Shown in pieces: positions 14,828 to 23,922 of a stretch of DNA of 44,988 bases (positions are counted from its first letter, which is position 1; every line of letters begins with the position of its first letter). The notes under the pieces are model-generated. The model was not told where the DNA came from. It was given only the letters and a program-made list of their open reading frames with translations, and did not search any database. The stretch comes from an uncultured Bacteroidales bacterium (GTDB lineage Bacteria > Bacteroidota > Bacteroidia > Bacteroidales > Paludibacteraceae): the NCBI GenBank assembly GCA_945827635.1, contig CALZOG010000005.1:1-44988 (forward strand), written 5' to 3'. The position numbers and the translations under genes were made by a program.

Positions 14828-17074
14828 TTACATCGGATCGACGTCCGGTTGGATGATCGTCCCCTTGCAGTTGGACAAGGAAAGTACGTAGCGGATGTGT
14901 TGCATCACGAGCGTTTTGGCTTGCGAGAACGATGCATTGGCTTCGATGCGCAAACGAATGGAGCGGATATACATGTTCTGCACACGTGCAACAGGAGGTA
15001 TAATCACATCGGAGCACCGTGTTCCGAATATTTGCCGGAGTCGTTCGCTGAGTTCGCGCGCAGCAGTATCCAGCCTCGTATAGTCGCGATGTTTGAGCGT
15101 AAGCACAATCAAGCGGTAGAAGGGCGGGAAACGGAATGTGCGTCGTTCCCGCAACTGCTCTGCATAGAACGAGGCGTAATCATGCCGTTGCAACAAGGTG
15201 TATAACGGTGTATCCGGCTGAAAAGATTGAATGAAGACTTCGCCTTCGGTGCCTGTTCGTCCAGCGCGTCCTGCTACCTGCTCGAGCATTTGGAATGCGC
15301 GCTCGTAACTACGGAAATCCGGTGACTGCATCATACTGTCAGCATTGAGGACGGCAACGAGAGACACATCGTTGAAGTGCAAGCCTTTGGTGACCATCTG
15401 CGTGCCTATAAGTATATCCACCTCATGGCGTGCAAACGCATTGATAATGTGCTGGTGGCTATTCTTGTTACGAGTTGTATCCAGATCCATACGTGCAACG
15501 CGGGCATCAGGAAAAAGCGTGGCGACCTCGTCTTCAATCTTCTCAGTGCCTACACCATAATCTCTCCACTCACCTCCGCATGCAGGGCAAACCGGCGGTA
15601 CACTTATCGTGTATCCGCAATAGTGGCAGATCAGTGAGTTCGTTCGCTTGTGGTGGGTGAGACTGACATCGCAGTTGCAACACTTGGGCACGTAGCCGCA
15701 CTTGCGGCAACCGATGTACGGAGCATAACCCCGTCGGTTCTGGAAGATGATGATCTGTTTGCCCAAAGCCAGTTGTTCGCGAATCTTATCCACCAACGGA
15801 TCGGAGAAATGCTCGTACATTTCCTTGCGATGGTACTGCCTCTTGAGATCGATAAGTGATATATGCGGCAGGCTGATCCCTGCAAACCGTTCTGTCATCT
15901 CGATCAGGCGGTACTTGCCGGTCTGCGTATTGTAATACGTCTCAATGGCCGGTGTAGCCGTGCCTAACAGCAAGTGTGCTCCCGCCTGTTGAGCCAGCAC
16001 TGCTGCCACCGAGCGGGCATGATAGCGCGGCGCAGGATCCTGCTGCTTGAACGAACTGTCATGCTCCTCGTCAACGATAATAAGCCCGAGCCCGGTGAAC
16101 GGCAGGAATACACCGGAGCGTGCGCTAAGGATAACCTTAGGCTGATCAGAGTCCAATAGATCCTTGTAAATCTCTACGCGCTCCATATCACTGAACCGCG
16201 AGTGATAAACGCCCAGTTGCTTGCCGAACACGCTCTTCAACCGATCGGTTAGTTGGGTGGTGAGTGCTATCTCCGGCACGAGGTAGAGCACTTGTCTGCC
16301 TTGTGCCAACTCCTGATTTATGAGGTGAATATAAACCTCCGTTTTTCCGCTGGACGTTACGCCGTGTAGCAGGCATACTTTGCCATCATCGAATCCGGCT
16401 TGTATCTGCTGCACCGCACGCAGTTGTTGCCCGGTAAGCGGGTGTGCAGGCTCGATGTCGGCTGCGTAAGAAGGGATGCGGCTGACCACTTCGTGTGAGA
16501 GGCACAAGATCTGTTTCTCAACCAGAGTGCGCAAGATGGCTGATGATTCGCCGGAATACTCAATCAGTTGCCGTTGCTCGACAGCGTGCGGCATGCCATC
16601 GAAAGCATCGGATAACTCAAGGAAATATTCGAGCAGGCGTTTCTGCTTCGGTGCCCGGTTGAGCGCGTCAAATACCGGCTGCAGTTGTTCCGGGTCGGTG
16701 TACTGCGGATGCAGGGAGACATAGACCTCGGTACGAGCGCGATAGTCGTTATCCAGCAGTCGTGCCGGCAGTGCGGCGGTCATCACTTCGCCTAAGGTGC
16801 AGAGGTAGTAACCGGCTATCCACTGCCAAAGCGACAGTTGCGCAGGCAGTACAACAGGATGTACGTCCAGCACTTCGACGATAGGGCGCAAGGTGATGTC
16901 CGGAGTAACTGTTGCCTCAGTTGTATGAACGCGGTAGACGAGTCCGGTGATGGTCTTCCGAGCCAGCGGCACAAGAACACGCATGCCCACTTCGGGGCAT
17001 GACATGCCGTCAGGAACACTATAGGTATAGGTGTCCGCAATGGCGAGAGGTAAGATGACGTCAATCGTTACCAC
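14828..17074 (-). CDS. priA: Primosomal replication-restart helicase PriA
   Basis: 748 residues from the GTG at 17074, so that the protein opens VVTIDVILPLAIADTYTYSVP, as usual for PriA. A GTG at 17137 would overlap tdk by about 50 bp. Features in order: N-terminal fork-binding domain; Walker A GVTSSGKTE (about 238); DEEH box (IIVDEEHDSS); a zinc module of eight cysteines (CRKCGY, CCNCD, CHYCGY, CPACGG); and the helicase C-domain with GTQMVTKGLHF and QVAGRAGR. PriA recognises stalled forks and reloads the replisome. It is last in the minus-strand folP-cdaA-metG-tdk-priA operon, 14 bp after tdk. Convergent with the lipoprotein gene. Confidence 0.95.
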   Translation of the reverse strand: MVTIDVILPLAIADTYTYSVPDGMSCPEVGMRVLVPLARKTITGLVYRVHTTEATVTPDITLRPIVEVLDVHPVVLPAQLSLWQWIAGYYLCTLGEVMTAALPARLLDNDYRARTEVYVSLHPQYTDPEQLQPVFDALNRAPKQKRLLEYFLELSDAFDGMPHAVEQRQLIEYSGESSAILRTLVEKQILCLSHEVVSRIPSYAADIEPAHPLTGQQLRAVQQIQAGFDDGKVCLLHGVTSSGKTEVYIHLINQELAQGRQVLYLVPEIALTTQLTDRLKSVFGKQLGVYHSRFSDMERVEIYKDLLDSDQPKVILSARSGVFLPFTGLGLIIVDEEHDSSFKQQDPAPRYHARSVAAVLAQQAGAHLLLGTATPAIETYYNTQTGKYRLIEMTERFAGISLPHISLIDLKRQYHRKEMYEHFSDPLVDKIREQLALGKQIIIFQNRRGYAPYIGCRKCGYVPKCCNCDVSLTHHKRTNSLICHYCGYTISVPPVCPACGGEWRDYGVGTEKIEDEVATLFPDARVARMDLDTTRNKNSHQHIINAFARHEVDILIGTQMVTKGLHFNDVSLVAVLNADSMMQSPDFRSYERAFQMLEQVAGRAGRTGTEGEVFIQSFQPDTPLYTLLQRHDYASFYAEQLRERRTFRFPPFYRLIVLTLKHRDYTRLDTAARELSERLRQIFGTRCSDVIIPPVARVQNMYIRSIRLRIEANASFSQAKTLVMQHIRYVLSLSNCKGTIIQPDVDPM

Positions 17075-17088
17075 CGGATGGGATGGAA

Positions 17089-17682
17089 TTATTCGGCAGC
17101 CTGTTGTGCAATGGCTTGCTCGTAGCAGTGGCGGCACAGCGGCTCGTAGCTATCCGTTTCGCCGAGCAGCACGCGCTTCTCGTTGGCTACGAGACGGTGA
17201 CTGACATACGCCAGGTCGCCACAACGCACGCAGATGGCGTGTGTCTTGTACACATCCTCGGCAATAGCCATCAGAGCAGGCATCGGTCCGAACGGAACGC
17301 CCCTGAAGTCCATGTCCAGTCCGGCACAAATGACGCGTATGCCGCGCTTTGCCAGTTCGGAGCAAACCTCAACTATACCCATGTCGAAAAACTGAGCCTC
17401 GTCGATACCTACTACATCAATGTCGTTAGCCAGAAGCAGGATGGTCTGGCTGGACTCAACCGGTGTGGACTGAATGACATTATGGTCGTGCGATACGACA
17501 TCCTGCTCGCTGTAGCGAACATCGATAGCGGGCTTGAAAATCTCCACGCGAAGCTTAGCAAACTGTGCGCGTTTCATCCTCCGAATCAGTTCCTCGGTCT
17601 TGCCGGAAAACATACTGCCGCATACCACCTCAATGCTACCGCGTCGCAGAGCTGGTCCTTTAGTGTCTCGTTCGTTGAACAT
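17089..17682 (-). CDS. tdk: Thymidine kinase (type II)
   Basis: A 197-residue thymidine kinase that phosphorylates salvaged thymidine to dTMP. P-loop [10 protein letters not shown] lies near residues 22-31. The Walker B-like [11 protein letters not shown] carries the catalytic Glu. A structural zinc site is formed by CVRCGD and CRHCYE around the lasso loop (SYEPLC). Length and motifs are canonical. It sits 42 bp after metG and 14 bp before priA in the same direction, so it is co-transcribed with them. Confidence 0.95.
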   Translation of the reverse strand: MFNERDTKGPALRRGSIEVVCGSMFSGKTEELIRRMKRAQFAKLRVEIFKPAIDVRYSEQDVVSHDHNVIQSTPVESSQTILLLANDIDVVGIDEAQFFDMGIVEVCSELAKRGIRVICAGLDMDFRGVPFGPMPALMAIAEDVYKTHAICVRCGDLAYVSHRLVANEKRVLLGETDSYEPLCRHCYEQAIAQQAAE

Positions 17683-17724
17683 ATATGTAACAGTTAATAT
17701 TCGAGAATAAACCTAATTGCCGAA

Positions 17725-19800
17725 TCAACCGACTTGCGCTCCGTTGCGTACGGGAGCAGTAACCGTGGTAACTATCAGTTTGCCGTCGGCATCCACAGCC
17801 GAGAGGATCATACCCTGTGACTCTATACCCATCATCTTACGTGGCGGGAAGTTGGCGATGAACAATACCTGTTTACCAACGAGCACTGATGGGGCGGGAT
17901 AAGATTGTGCTATGCCGCTAAGGATAGTACGTCCGCCCATTCCGTCATCAATGCGGAACTGCAATAGCCGGTCAGATTTCTTGACCGGAACACACTCCAG
18001 TACTGTGCCGACACGTATATCCGCTTTGTCGAACTCGTCAATGGAGGTAGGATTTTTGACAGGAACAGGTTGCCAATTCTTCAGAGCTTCAGCCTGTGCT
18101 GCGGCTTCGTTCTCAGCCTTGATACGTGCCAATCGGTCGAGTTGCGCCTGGATAGGTGCATCGTCAATCTTCTCGAACAGCAGACTGACTTCACCGAGTT
18201 GGTGTCCCTCATTGAGCAGATCGGTGCGACCGAGATTCTCCCAACTGAACGACTCCAGTGCCAGCATGTCGCGCAGCTTGGCAGAAGAGAACGGCAGGAA
18301 CGGCTCGAAGGCGATGGCGAGATTGGCTGCAATCTGCAGGGCAAGATTCAGTACGGTAGCCGTACGGCTGATGTCCGTCTTGGCCAGTTTCCAAGGCTCG
18401 GTGTCGGCCAGATACTTGTTGCCGATGCGTGCGAGGTTCATAGCCTCTTTTTGTGCATCGCGAAAACGGAAGTCATTCAGTAATCGCTCCAGTTCGGCTT
18501 TGACATTGCAGAACTCTTCAATGGTCTGCCGGTCGTAGTCGGAGAGCTCGCCTTGTGCGGGTACCTTACCATCGAAATACTTGCCGGTAAGAACCAGTGC
18601 ACGGTTGATAAAGTTGCCGTAGATGGCAACCAGCTCATTGTTGTTGCGCGCCTGGAAATCCGCCCAAGTGAAATCATTGTCTTTTGTTTCCGGAGCATTG
18701 GCGGTGAGTACGTAGCGCAGTACGTCCTGCTTGCCCGGGAAATCATCGAGATACTCGTTGAGCCAAACTGCCCAGTTGCGTGAGGTGGAAATCTTGTCAC
18801 CCTCGAGGTTCAGAAACTCATTGCTCGGCACATTGTCCGGTAATATGTATGAACCGTCCGCTTTGAGCATAGCGGGGAATACGATGCAGTGGAAGACAAT
18901 ATTGTCCTTGCCGATAAAGTGGATAAGGCGTGTGGACGGATCTTTCCACCATGTTTCCCAGTTGCCGTACTTCTCCGGCTGTGCATCACAAAGCTCCTTG
19001 GTGTTGGAGATATATCCGATAGGCGCATCGAACCAGACGTAGAGCACTTTACCCTCGACACCTTCCACCGGTACAGGTATGCCCCAATCGAGGTCACGCG
19101 TCACAGCACGCGGGCGTAATCCTCCGTCCAGCCACGACTTGCATTGACCATACACGTTCGGGCGCCACTCCTTATGCTCCTCCAAGATCCATTGTTCCAG
19201 CCATTGTTGATATTGGTCGAGCGGCAGGTACCAATGTGAGGTAGGTTTCTTGACAAGAGGATTACCTGTCTCGGCATTATAGGGGTTGATCAGTTCCTCG
19301 GGTGAGAGGGTGGAACCACACTTCTCGCACTGGTCGCCATACGCGCCCAGACTATGGCAGTGCGGACATTCGCCACGGATGTTTCTGTCGGTAAGAAAAT
19401 GTCCGGTTTCCGGATCGTAGAACTGCTCGGTGGTCTGCTCGATGAACTTGCCGTTGTCGTATAACTTACGGAAGTAATCCGATGCCAGTTTGTGGTGAAT
19501 GGCAGATGTGGTACGCGAATAGATATCGAAACTGATACCAAAGTCAGCGAACGAGCGCTTGATAAGTTCGTGATAACGGTCAACCACCTGTTGAGTGGTT
19601 ATGCCTTCTTTACGTGCGCGAATGGTGACAGGTACTCCATGTTCGTCGCTACCGCATACGTACAGCACTTTCTGCCCCTTCAGACGCAGGTACCGTGCAT
19701 AGATGTCAGCGGGAACATATACGCCAGCCAGGTGACCGATATGCACCGGACCGTTGGCGTACGGCAATGCCGCTGTGATAAGTGTGCGTTTGTGATTCAT
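17725..19800 (-). CDS. metG: Methionyl-tRNA synthetase
   Basis: 691 residues, class I synthetase that charges tRNA-Met. Start at the ATG at 19800 ([18 protein letters not shown]); an in-frame TTG at 19824 would intrude on the cdaA stop region. H20-I-G-H23 signature, zinc knuckle [18 protein letters not shown], and a KISTS variant of KMSKS. An anticodon-binding helical domain is followed by a C-terminal EMAP/Trbp-like tRNA-binding domain ([26 protein letters not shown]). The full two-domain architecture is present. It lies 27 bp downstream of cdaA. Confidence 0.96.
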   Translation of the reverse strand: MNHKRTLITAALPYANGPVHIGHLAGVYVPADIYARYLRLKGQKVLYVCGSDEHGVPVTIRARKEGITTQQVVDRYHELIKRSFADFGISFDIYSRTTSAIHHKLASDYFRKLYDNGKFIEQTTEQFYDPETGHFLTDRNIRGECPHCHSLGAYGDQCEKCGSTLSPEELINPYNAETGNPLVKKPTSHWYLPLDQYQQWLEQWILEEHKEWRPNVYGQCKSWLDGGLRPRAVTRDLDWGIPVPVEGVEGKVLYVWFDAPIGYISNTKELCDAQPEKYGNWETWWKDPSTRLIHFIGKDNIVFHCIVFPAMLKADGSYILPDNVPSNEFLNLEGDKISTSRNWAVWLNEYLDDFPGKQDVLRYVLTANAPETKDNDFTWADFQARNNNELVAIYGNFINRALVLTGKYFDGKVPAQGELSDYDRQTIEEFCNVKAELERLLNDFRFRDAQKEAMNLARIGNKYLADTEPWKLAKTDISRTATVLNLALQIAANLAIAFEPFLPFSSAKLRDMLALESFSWENLGRTDLLNEGHQLGEVSLLFEKIDDAPIQAQLDRLARIKAENEAAAQAEALKNWQPVPVKNPTSIDEFDKADIRVGTVLECVPVKKSDRLLQFRIDDGMGGRTILSGIAQSYPAPSVLVGKQVLFIANFPPRKMMGIESQGMILSAVDADGKLIVTTVTAPVRNGAQVG

Positions 19801-19827
19801 ATATGACAATGTATTTGTTAGCAAATG

Positions 19828-20586
19828 TTAATTGTTTGTGTCGTGCAATTGCTCCACCAGTGCTGATGACTTGATTGTGGCGATTTTGCTGTCGCAGGCA
19901 ATGCTGATCTTCCCTGTTTCTTCACTGACAACGATGCACAATGCATCCGTTTTTTCAGCGAGTCCCAACGCAGCCCTGTGGCGTAAACCGTAGTGCTTGG
20001 GTATGCGTCGGTTCTTGGACACGGGCAGGATGCATGCAGCTGACAACAATCGACCGTTGCGGACGATAAGTGCTCCATCGTGTAGCGGGGTGTTCTTGAA
20101 GAAAATGTTCTCAATCATCCGAGCCGAAATATCTGCATTGATCAGTTCTCCGGTTTGCTCATACTCATCCAATTCCTGCTCGTGTGCAATGACGATGAGT
20201 GCTCCGGTTCGGGTATCAGCCATGTGCTCGCATGCCAAAACGAGTTGGTGGATCTGGGCATCGGTAAGCCATCCTTTCTTTTTCTCCTGATGGAACCGCA
20301 TGAGTGGCGTGTTGCTCATACGCGAACCAATGCGGTTGAACAAACCGCGTATCTCCTCCTGAAAGATAACTACCAGTGCTACCGCTCCGGCACTACCGAT
20401 GAAATTGAAGATAGCACCCGTGAGTTCGAGCCGAAGGACGAACGATACCAGGAACCATAGTCCCACATACGCCAGTATCCCCCAGAACAAATTGACAGCT
20501 CCCGATGTGCGTAGCAACCGGAAAGCCTCATACAATAGCAGGGCTACCAGGAGAATATCTACAAGATCTTTGAATCCGAAAAACAT
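19828..20586 (-). CDS. cdaA: Diadenylate cyclase CdaA (c-di-AMP synthase)
   Basis: 252 residues. Three N-terminal membrane segments (about 5-22, 30-52 and 58-78) precede a DisA_N catalytic domain with the diagnostic DGA (NTPLHDGALIV) and RHR (YGLRHRAALGL) motifs. It condenses two ATP into cyclic di-AMP, a second messenger for potassium, osmotic and cell-wall homeostasis. The dedicated regulator CdaR of Firmicutes is not encoded here. The ATG at 20586 lies 28 bp inside the end of folP, so translation is probably coupled. The folP-cdaA pairing is common in Bacteroidota. Confidence 0.94.
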   Translation of the reverse strand: MFFGFKDLVDILLVALLLYEAFRLLRTSGAVNLFWGILAYVGLWFLVSFVLRLELTGAIFNFIGSAGAVALVVIFQEEIRGLFNRIGSRMSNTPLMRFHQEKKKGWLTDAQIHQLVLACEHMADTRTGALIVIAHEQELDEYEQTGELINADISARMIENIFFKNTPLHDGALIVRNGRLLSAACILPVSKNRRIPKHYGLRHRAALGLAEKTDALCIVVSEETGKISIACDSKIATIKSSALVEQLHDTNN

Positions 20587-21398
20587 GTGTTCTGTATGTT
20601 ATAGTTCGTTAGCATTTGCCGTGTGGCGGCGACGTCGTGTACGCGAAGAATGGCTGCTTCGTGTTGTATAGCCAACCTCTCTAGTTGCAAGGTTTGCTCC
20701 AGACAATCGTCGGGAGTCAGGTGGTGCGGCTCGTATGCCATCCGCTTGCGGGATATACCCACCAGAACAGGACTTCCTATGTGCTGCAATGCGTGCAGGT
20801 CGCGAAGCAGGCAGAGACTCTCGTTGACCGTCTGACCGAATCCGAATCCCGGATCAATAACTACATCGCTCACTCCCATCCGGTGAAGAATATCTGCTTT
20901 CCGACTCAAGTAATCGATAGCATCACAAAGCACATCGCCGGTGGTATGTTCCGCCTTGGAGCGGTTATACGTAAGCACGTACGCGCAGTTGAAAGAAGCC
21001 ACCAACTCATACATTTCTATTCCTCCGCCGGAGATGTCATTGATCATAGCCACACCATAATCATTCAATGCCCGCTTTGCAACTTCGTGGCGGAACGTAT
21101 CCACCGATACGGGAATATCCACATCCATGTCGCGAATGACCTGTAGCGCCAAGTGCAAGCGTTGCCACTCCTGTTGCTCACTTGCCATCCCTTTGTCATG
21201 CTGCTGAACAGCAGGGCGGGTGGAGCAGGCACCTATATCAAGCAAGTCGGCACCCTCGCTGACAGCACGTGCTACTGCGGCACGAATCGCCGACTCATCG
21301 CAGGCACGGCTATCGGCGTAAAAGCTGTCCGGGGTGACATTGATGATAGCCATCACCAGAGGCTTGCAATTTGTATAAATCCGGGTACCTAATCGCAT
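20559..21398 (-). CDS. folP: Dihydropteroate synthase
   Basis: 279 residues from the ATG at 21398; a TTG two codons earlier is less likely. It makes dihydropteroate from p-aminobenzoate and hydroxymethyl-dihydropterin pyrophosphate in folate synthesis, and is the sulfonamide target. Motifs: AIINVTPDSFYADSR, VSVDTFRHEVAKRAL, MINDISGG, VIDPGFGFGQTV, VLVGISRKRM and a final RVHDV. It is first in the operon behind the 21440-21447 promoter. Its 3' end overlaps cdaA by 28 bp. Confidence 0.95.
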   Translation of the reverse strand: MRLGTRIYTNCKPLVMAIINVTPDSFYADSRACDESAIRAAVARAVSEGADLLDIGACSTRPAVQQHDKGMASEQQEWQRLHLALQVIRDMDVDIPVSVDTFRHEVAKRALNDYGVAMINDISGGGIEMYELVASFNCAYVLTYNRSKAEHTTGDVLCDAIDYLSRKADILHRMGVSDVVIDPGFGFGQTVNESLCLLRDLHALQHIGSPVLVGISRKRMAYEPHHLTPDDCLEQTLQLERLAIQHEAAILRVHDVAATRQMLTNYNIQNTCFSDSKIL

Positions 21399-21439
21399 CT
21401 TCAAATCAATGGCAAATATTGCATTTGCTAAAAAGCGTA

Positions 21440-21447
21440 CAAAGATA
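21440..21447 (-). promoter_or_regulatory. -7 element for folP operon
   Basis: TATCTTTG on the minus strand (21447-21440), 41 bp before the folP ATG. No TTTG is found at the usual 20-bp distance, so the upstream half of this promoter is weak or absent. Confidence 0.6.
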
Positions 21448-21513
21448 CAAAAAAATCTTGTGTTTTGCTATAAAAATGTAAAAAATAGTTGTAAAAAATA
21501 GCATTTTGCCAAG

Positions 21514-21527
21514 AAAATGTACATTTT
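21514..21527. promoter_or_regulatory. 14-bp perfect palindrome between divergent promoters
   Basis: AAAATGTACATTTT, inside the very A+T-rich 255-bp region between divergent folP and gldJ. It lies about 65 bp upstream of the folP -7 element and 21 bp upstream of the gldJ -33 element. It could be an operator; with such a base composition chance is also plausible. The rest of 21448-21548 shows only A/T runs. Confidence 0.3.
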
Positions 21528-21548
21528 TTGTTTTTTTTCCTAAAAAAA

Positions 21549-21580
21549 TTTGTGCAATTTATATTTTTTTCGTATCTTTG
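21549..21580 (+). promoter_or_regulatory. Promoter for gldJ
   Basis: TTTG at 21549-21552, a 20-bp gap, then TATCTTTG at 21573-21580. The leader to the gldJ ATG at 21660 is about 75 nt. Confidence 0.8.
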
Positions 21581-21659
21581 TAGGCTTTAAGGTGTGGGGC
21601 GTTCCTACATCAGGATAAAAATGTCGAAAAATAAGGTATAATTATATCCAAAAGACAAC

Positions 21660-23429
21660 ATGAAAAAAGTAGTGCAATCTGTATTCGTCGTAACCGTGGC
21701 GTTGTTAGCATTGAGTGGCTGCAAGTCACGCGAGTTGAACACGCAGTTCTCAAATACGACGGGATGGAACTATTATGATGAGAAGACAACGAACTTCGAA
21801 GCAAAGGAGGGCGTTGGTAATGTCGATCCTGTAGGAATGGTAGCTATTCAGGGCGGAACGTTCGCTATCGGTCAGACGGATGAGTTTATCACAGCTCCGC
21901 GTGACAATTCACGTCGTTCGATCACCGTCAGCTCGTTCTATATGGACAAGTACGAGATTTCCAACCTCAACTGGCGTGAGTATCTCCATTGGATGGAGAT
22001 GGTGTTTGGCTACGCGGCACCGAAACTGGTGCAGGCAGCCATGCCGGATACGTTGGTTTGGCGTGACGAGTTGGCGTACAACGAGCCGTATGTGGAGAAC
22101 TATTTCCGTCATCCTTCCTTTAGTTTCTACCCTGTCGTAGGCATTAGTTGGGACCAGGCAATGCAATACTGCCAGTGGCGTACCGACCGTGTGAACGAGT
22201 TGGCGCTGGTGCATGCGGGTGCTATTGAGTTCCCGGACTTCCAGCAACTTCGCGCTTTGGACGAGACGGAGTTGGAGGACTGGCGTAATGCCAACCCCGG
22301 CTACGAGCCTGTGGAAGTGGAGATCACCAATGGCGAAGATGTGAATGTAGAATACCATGTACCATATGAGTGGATACGTGACAAGTTTGTATTCAATACC
22401 GAGAAATATCTCCGTCGCGCGGATTATAATCCTGTTAATCCGGATGCCAACAGGCGTAGCAAGAAGTTCCATGATGCGTGGAACAATCCGCGTAAGGTGG
22501 ATCGTACCGACGGAATATTGGTCGTTGGTTATCGTCTGCCGACTGAGGCGGAGTGGGAGTTTGCCGCTTTTGCTCCTGTAGCCGGTACAGACGGATTGAC
22601 AATTGAGGGTAAAGTGTATCCTTGGTCAGGCTATCATCCGCGTGACTTGAGTAAAGAAAACATGGGTATGATGCAGGCCAACTTCGTTCGCGGCAAAGGT
22701 GATATGATGGGTGTGTCCGGTATGTTGAACGACGGTTATGTTATCACCAACCCCGTGGACGCATTTGCTCCGAACGACTTTGGCTTGTACAACATGGCAG
22801 GTAATGTCAATGAGTGGGTTATGGACGTATATCGTGAGACAACGTATCAGGACGCTACGGAGTACAACTCATTCCGTGGTAACATCTATAGCCGCGCCAA
22901 GAAGGACGACCAGGGTAAATATGTAATCAATGCCTTGGGTGGAATAGATGTAGAATGGACGAGCGAGGATGATAAGCGTGATTATCTGGACGGTGATTTT
23001 GCTTCGCTTATTCAGACTGACTATCCGCTGGATACACTCGGTGCATTGTTCCTGAAAGGTTTGGCTGCCAATACCGAAGGTAATGGCGGCGGCGAAGAGG
23101 AAGAAGGCGGTGAAGAGGAAGAGGAAACCGAAGAGGAAGAAGGTGAAGAGGAAGAAGGTGAAGAGGAAGAGGAGAGTGAAGAAGAAGGTGGTGGCGAATC
23201 CGCTGCAGCAGCCAACAAGAAAATTGATCCCACCGACATCTATGCTCCGAAAATCACCAAGACAACTCACGTGTACAAAGGCGGCTCGTGGAACGATCGC
23301 GTATATTGGCTCCACCCGTCCTCACGTCGTTATCTGGAGGGCAACAAGAGCAAGAGCACTATCGGCTTCCGTTGTGCTATGTCAACACTCGGTGACCAGA
23401 TTCCTTCAGGTCCGACGCAAGGAATGTAA
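21660..23429 (+). CDS. gldJ: GldJ-type FGE-sulfatase-domain lipoprotein (type IX secretion/gliding)
   Basis: A 589-residue lipoprotein with signal ending LSGC (lipidated C21). An FGE-sulfatase/SUMF1-like fold follows: [75 protein letters not shown]. The long middle block ([18 protein letters not shown], then [20 protein letters not shown] and [12 protein letters not shown]) fits GldJ better than its paralogue GldK/PorK. No porLMN genes follow, which also argues against PorK. GldJ is needed in flavobacteria for a stable GldK ring and for protein secretion and gliding. Oddity: residues about 478-517 are a nearly pure Glu tract placed just before the last conserved FGE segment. The enzyme's formylglycine chemistry is not expected in this family. 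Probably co-transcribed with gcvH, 59 bp downstream. Confidence 0.82.
   Translation: MKKVVQSVFVVTVALLALSGCKSRELNTQFSNTTGWNYYDEKTTNFEAKEGVGNVDPVGMVAIQGGTFAIGQTDEFITAPRDNSRRSITVSSFYMDKYEISNLNWREYLHWMEMVFGYAAPKLVQAAMPDTLVWRDELAYNEPYVENYFRHPSFSFYPVVGISWDQAMQYCQWRTDRVNELALVHAGAIEFPDFQQLRALDETELEDWRNANPGYEPVEVEITNGEDVNVEYHVPYEWIRDKFVFNTEKYLRRADYNPVNPDANRRSKKFHDAWNNPRKVDRTDGILVVGYRLPTEAEWEFAAFAPVAGTDGLTIEGKVYPWSGYHPRDLSKENMGMMQANFVRGKGDMMGVSGMLNDGYVITNPVDAFAPNDFGLYNMAGNVNEWVMDVYRETTYQDATEYNSFRGNIYSRAKKDDQGKYVINALGGIDVEWTSEDDKRDYLDGDFASLIQTDYPLDTLGALFLKGLAANTEGNGGGEEEEGGEEEEETEEEEGEEEEGEEEEESEEEGGGESAAAANKKIDPTDIYAPKITKTTHVYKGGSWNDRVYWLHPSSRRYLEGNKSKSTIGFRCAMSTLGDQIPSGPTQGM
23091..23197 (+). repeat. 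GAA/GAG-rich low-complexity tract in gldJ
   Basis: About 107 bp made almost wholly of GAA, GAG and GGT/GGC codons, encoding some 30 Glu in 40 residues. Short direct repeats (GGTGAAGAGGAAGA) recur within it, so the length could change by strand slippage without shifting the frame. Purine-only on the coding strand. Confidence 0.8.
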
Positions 23430-23488
23430 TATCGGATGATATACTACTGAATATTATAAGTAATATAAAAAATAAAAAGATAAAAAAT

Positions 23489-23866
23489 ATGAATTTTCCT
23501 GATACAGTTCGCTACACATCGGAACATGAGTGGATTCGTGTGGAAGGCGAAGAAGCGTATGTCGGTATAACGGATTATGCACAATCCGAGTTAGGTGAGA
23601 TCGTCTTTGTAGATATCCCTACATTAGGCGAGGTTGTAGCTCAAGGCGAAGTATTCGGTTCGGTAGAGGCAGTAAAGACCGTTTCCGACCTGAACATGCC
23701 TGCCACCGGTGAGGTGCTAGAGTTGAACGAAGAGCTGGAGGCTCATCCTGAATTGGTGAACGAAGATCCGTATGGTAAAGGCTGGATGGTTCGCATCCGC
23801 TTGACAGATCCGAGTGAGCTTGACAAACTGATGAACGCTGCCGCATACGAGGCCAGTATTCATTAA
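23489..23866 (+). CDS. gcvH: Glycine cleavage system H protein
   Basis: A 125-residue lipoyl carrier protein that shuttles the aminomethyl group between the P and T proteins of glycine cleavage. The lipoylated lysine is K63, in [34 protein letters not shown] opens the fold and the C-terminal YGKGWMVRI is typical. The other glycine cleavage genes are not nearby. It lies 59 bp after gldJ and is followed by a strong hairpin with a T-run at 23888-23915. Confidence 0.96.
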   Translation: MNFPDTVRYTSEHEWIRVEGEEAYVGITDYAQSELGEIVFVDIPTLGEVVAQGEVFGSVEAVKTVSDLNMPATGEVLELNEELEAHPELVNEDPYGKGWMVRIRLTDPSELDKLMNAAAYEASIH

Positions 23867-23887
23867 TGCAACCATACAATAATAAGG

Positions 23888-23915
23888 GGTAAGCCATACA
23901 TGGCTTACCTTTTTT
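23888..23915 (+). terminator. Intrinsic terminator or attenuator between gcvH and nadB
   Basis: A perfect 10-bp stem, GGTAAGCCAT / ATGGCTTACC, with a 2-nt centre (effectively a 4-nt loop), followed by six T residues (23910-23915). It ends 7 nt before the nadB ATG and there is no visible promoter between. nadB must therefore depend on read-through or on a promoter inside gcvH. Confidence 0.85.
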
Positions 23916-23922
23916 AAGTAAC

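Noticed and set aside
23021..23239. Serine-rich reading frame antisense to gldJ
   Set aside because: It is simply the complement of the GAA/GAG tract. It has no independent coding signal.
21660..23429. Naming the FGE-domain lipoprotein PorK/GldK
   Set aside because: The central block with LPDTLVWR-like and YNEPY segments and the absence of porL, porM and porN downstream fit GldJ better.
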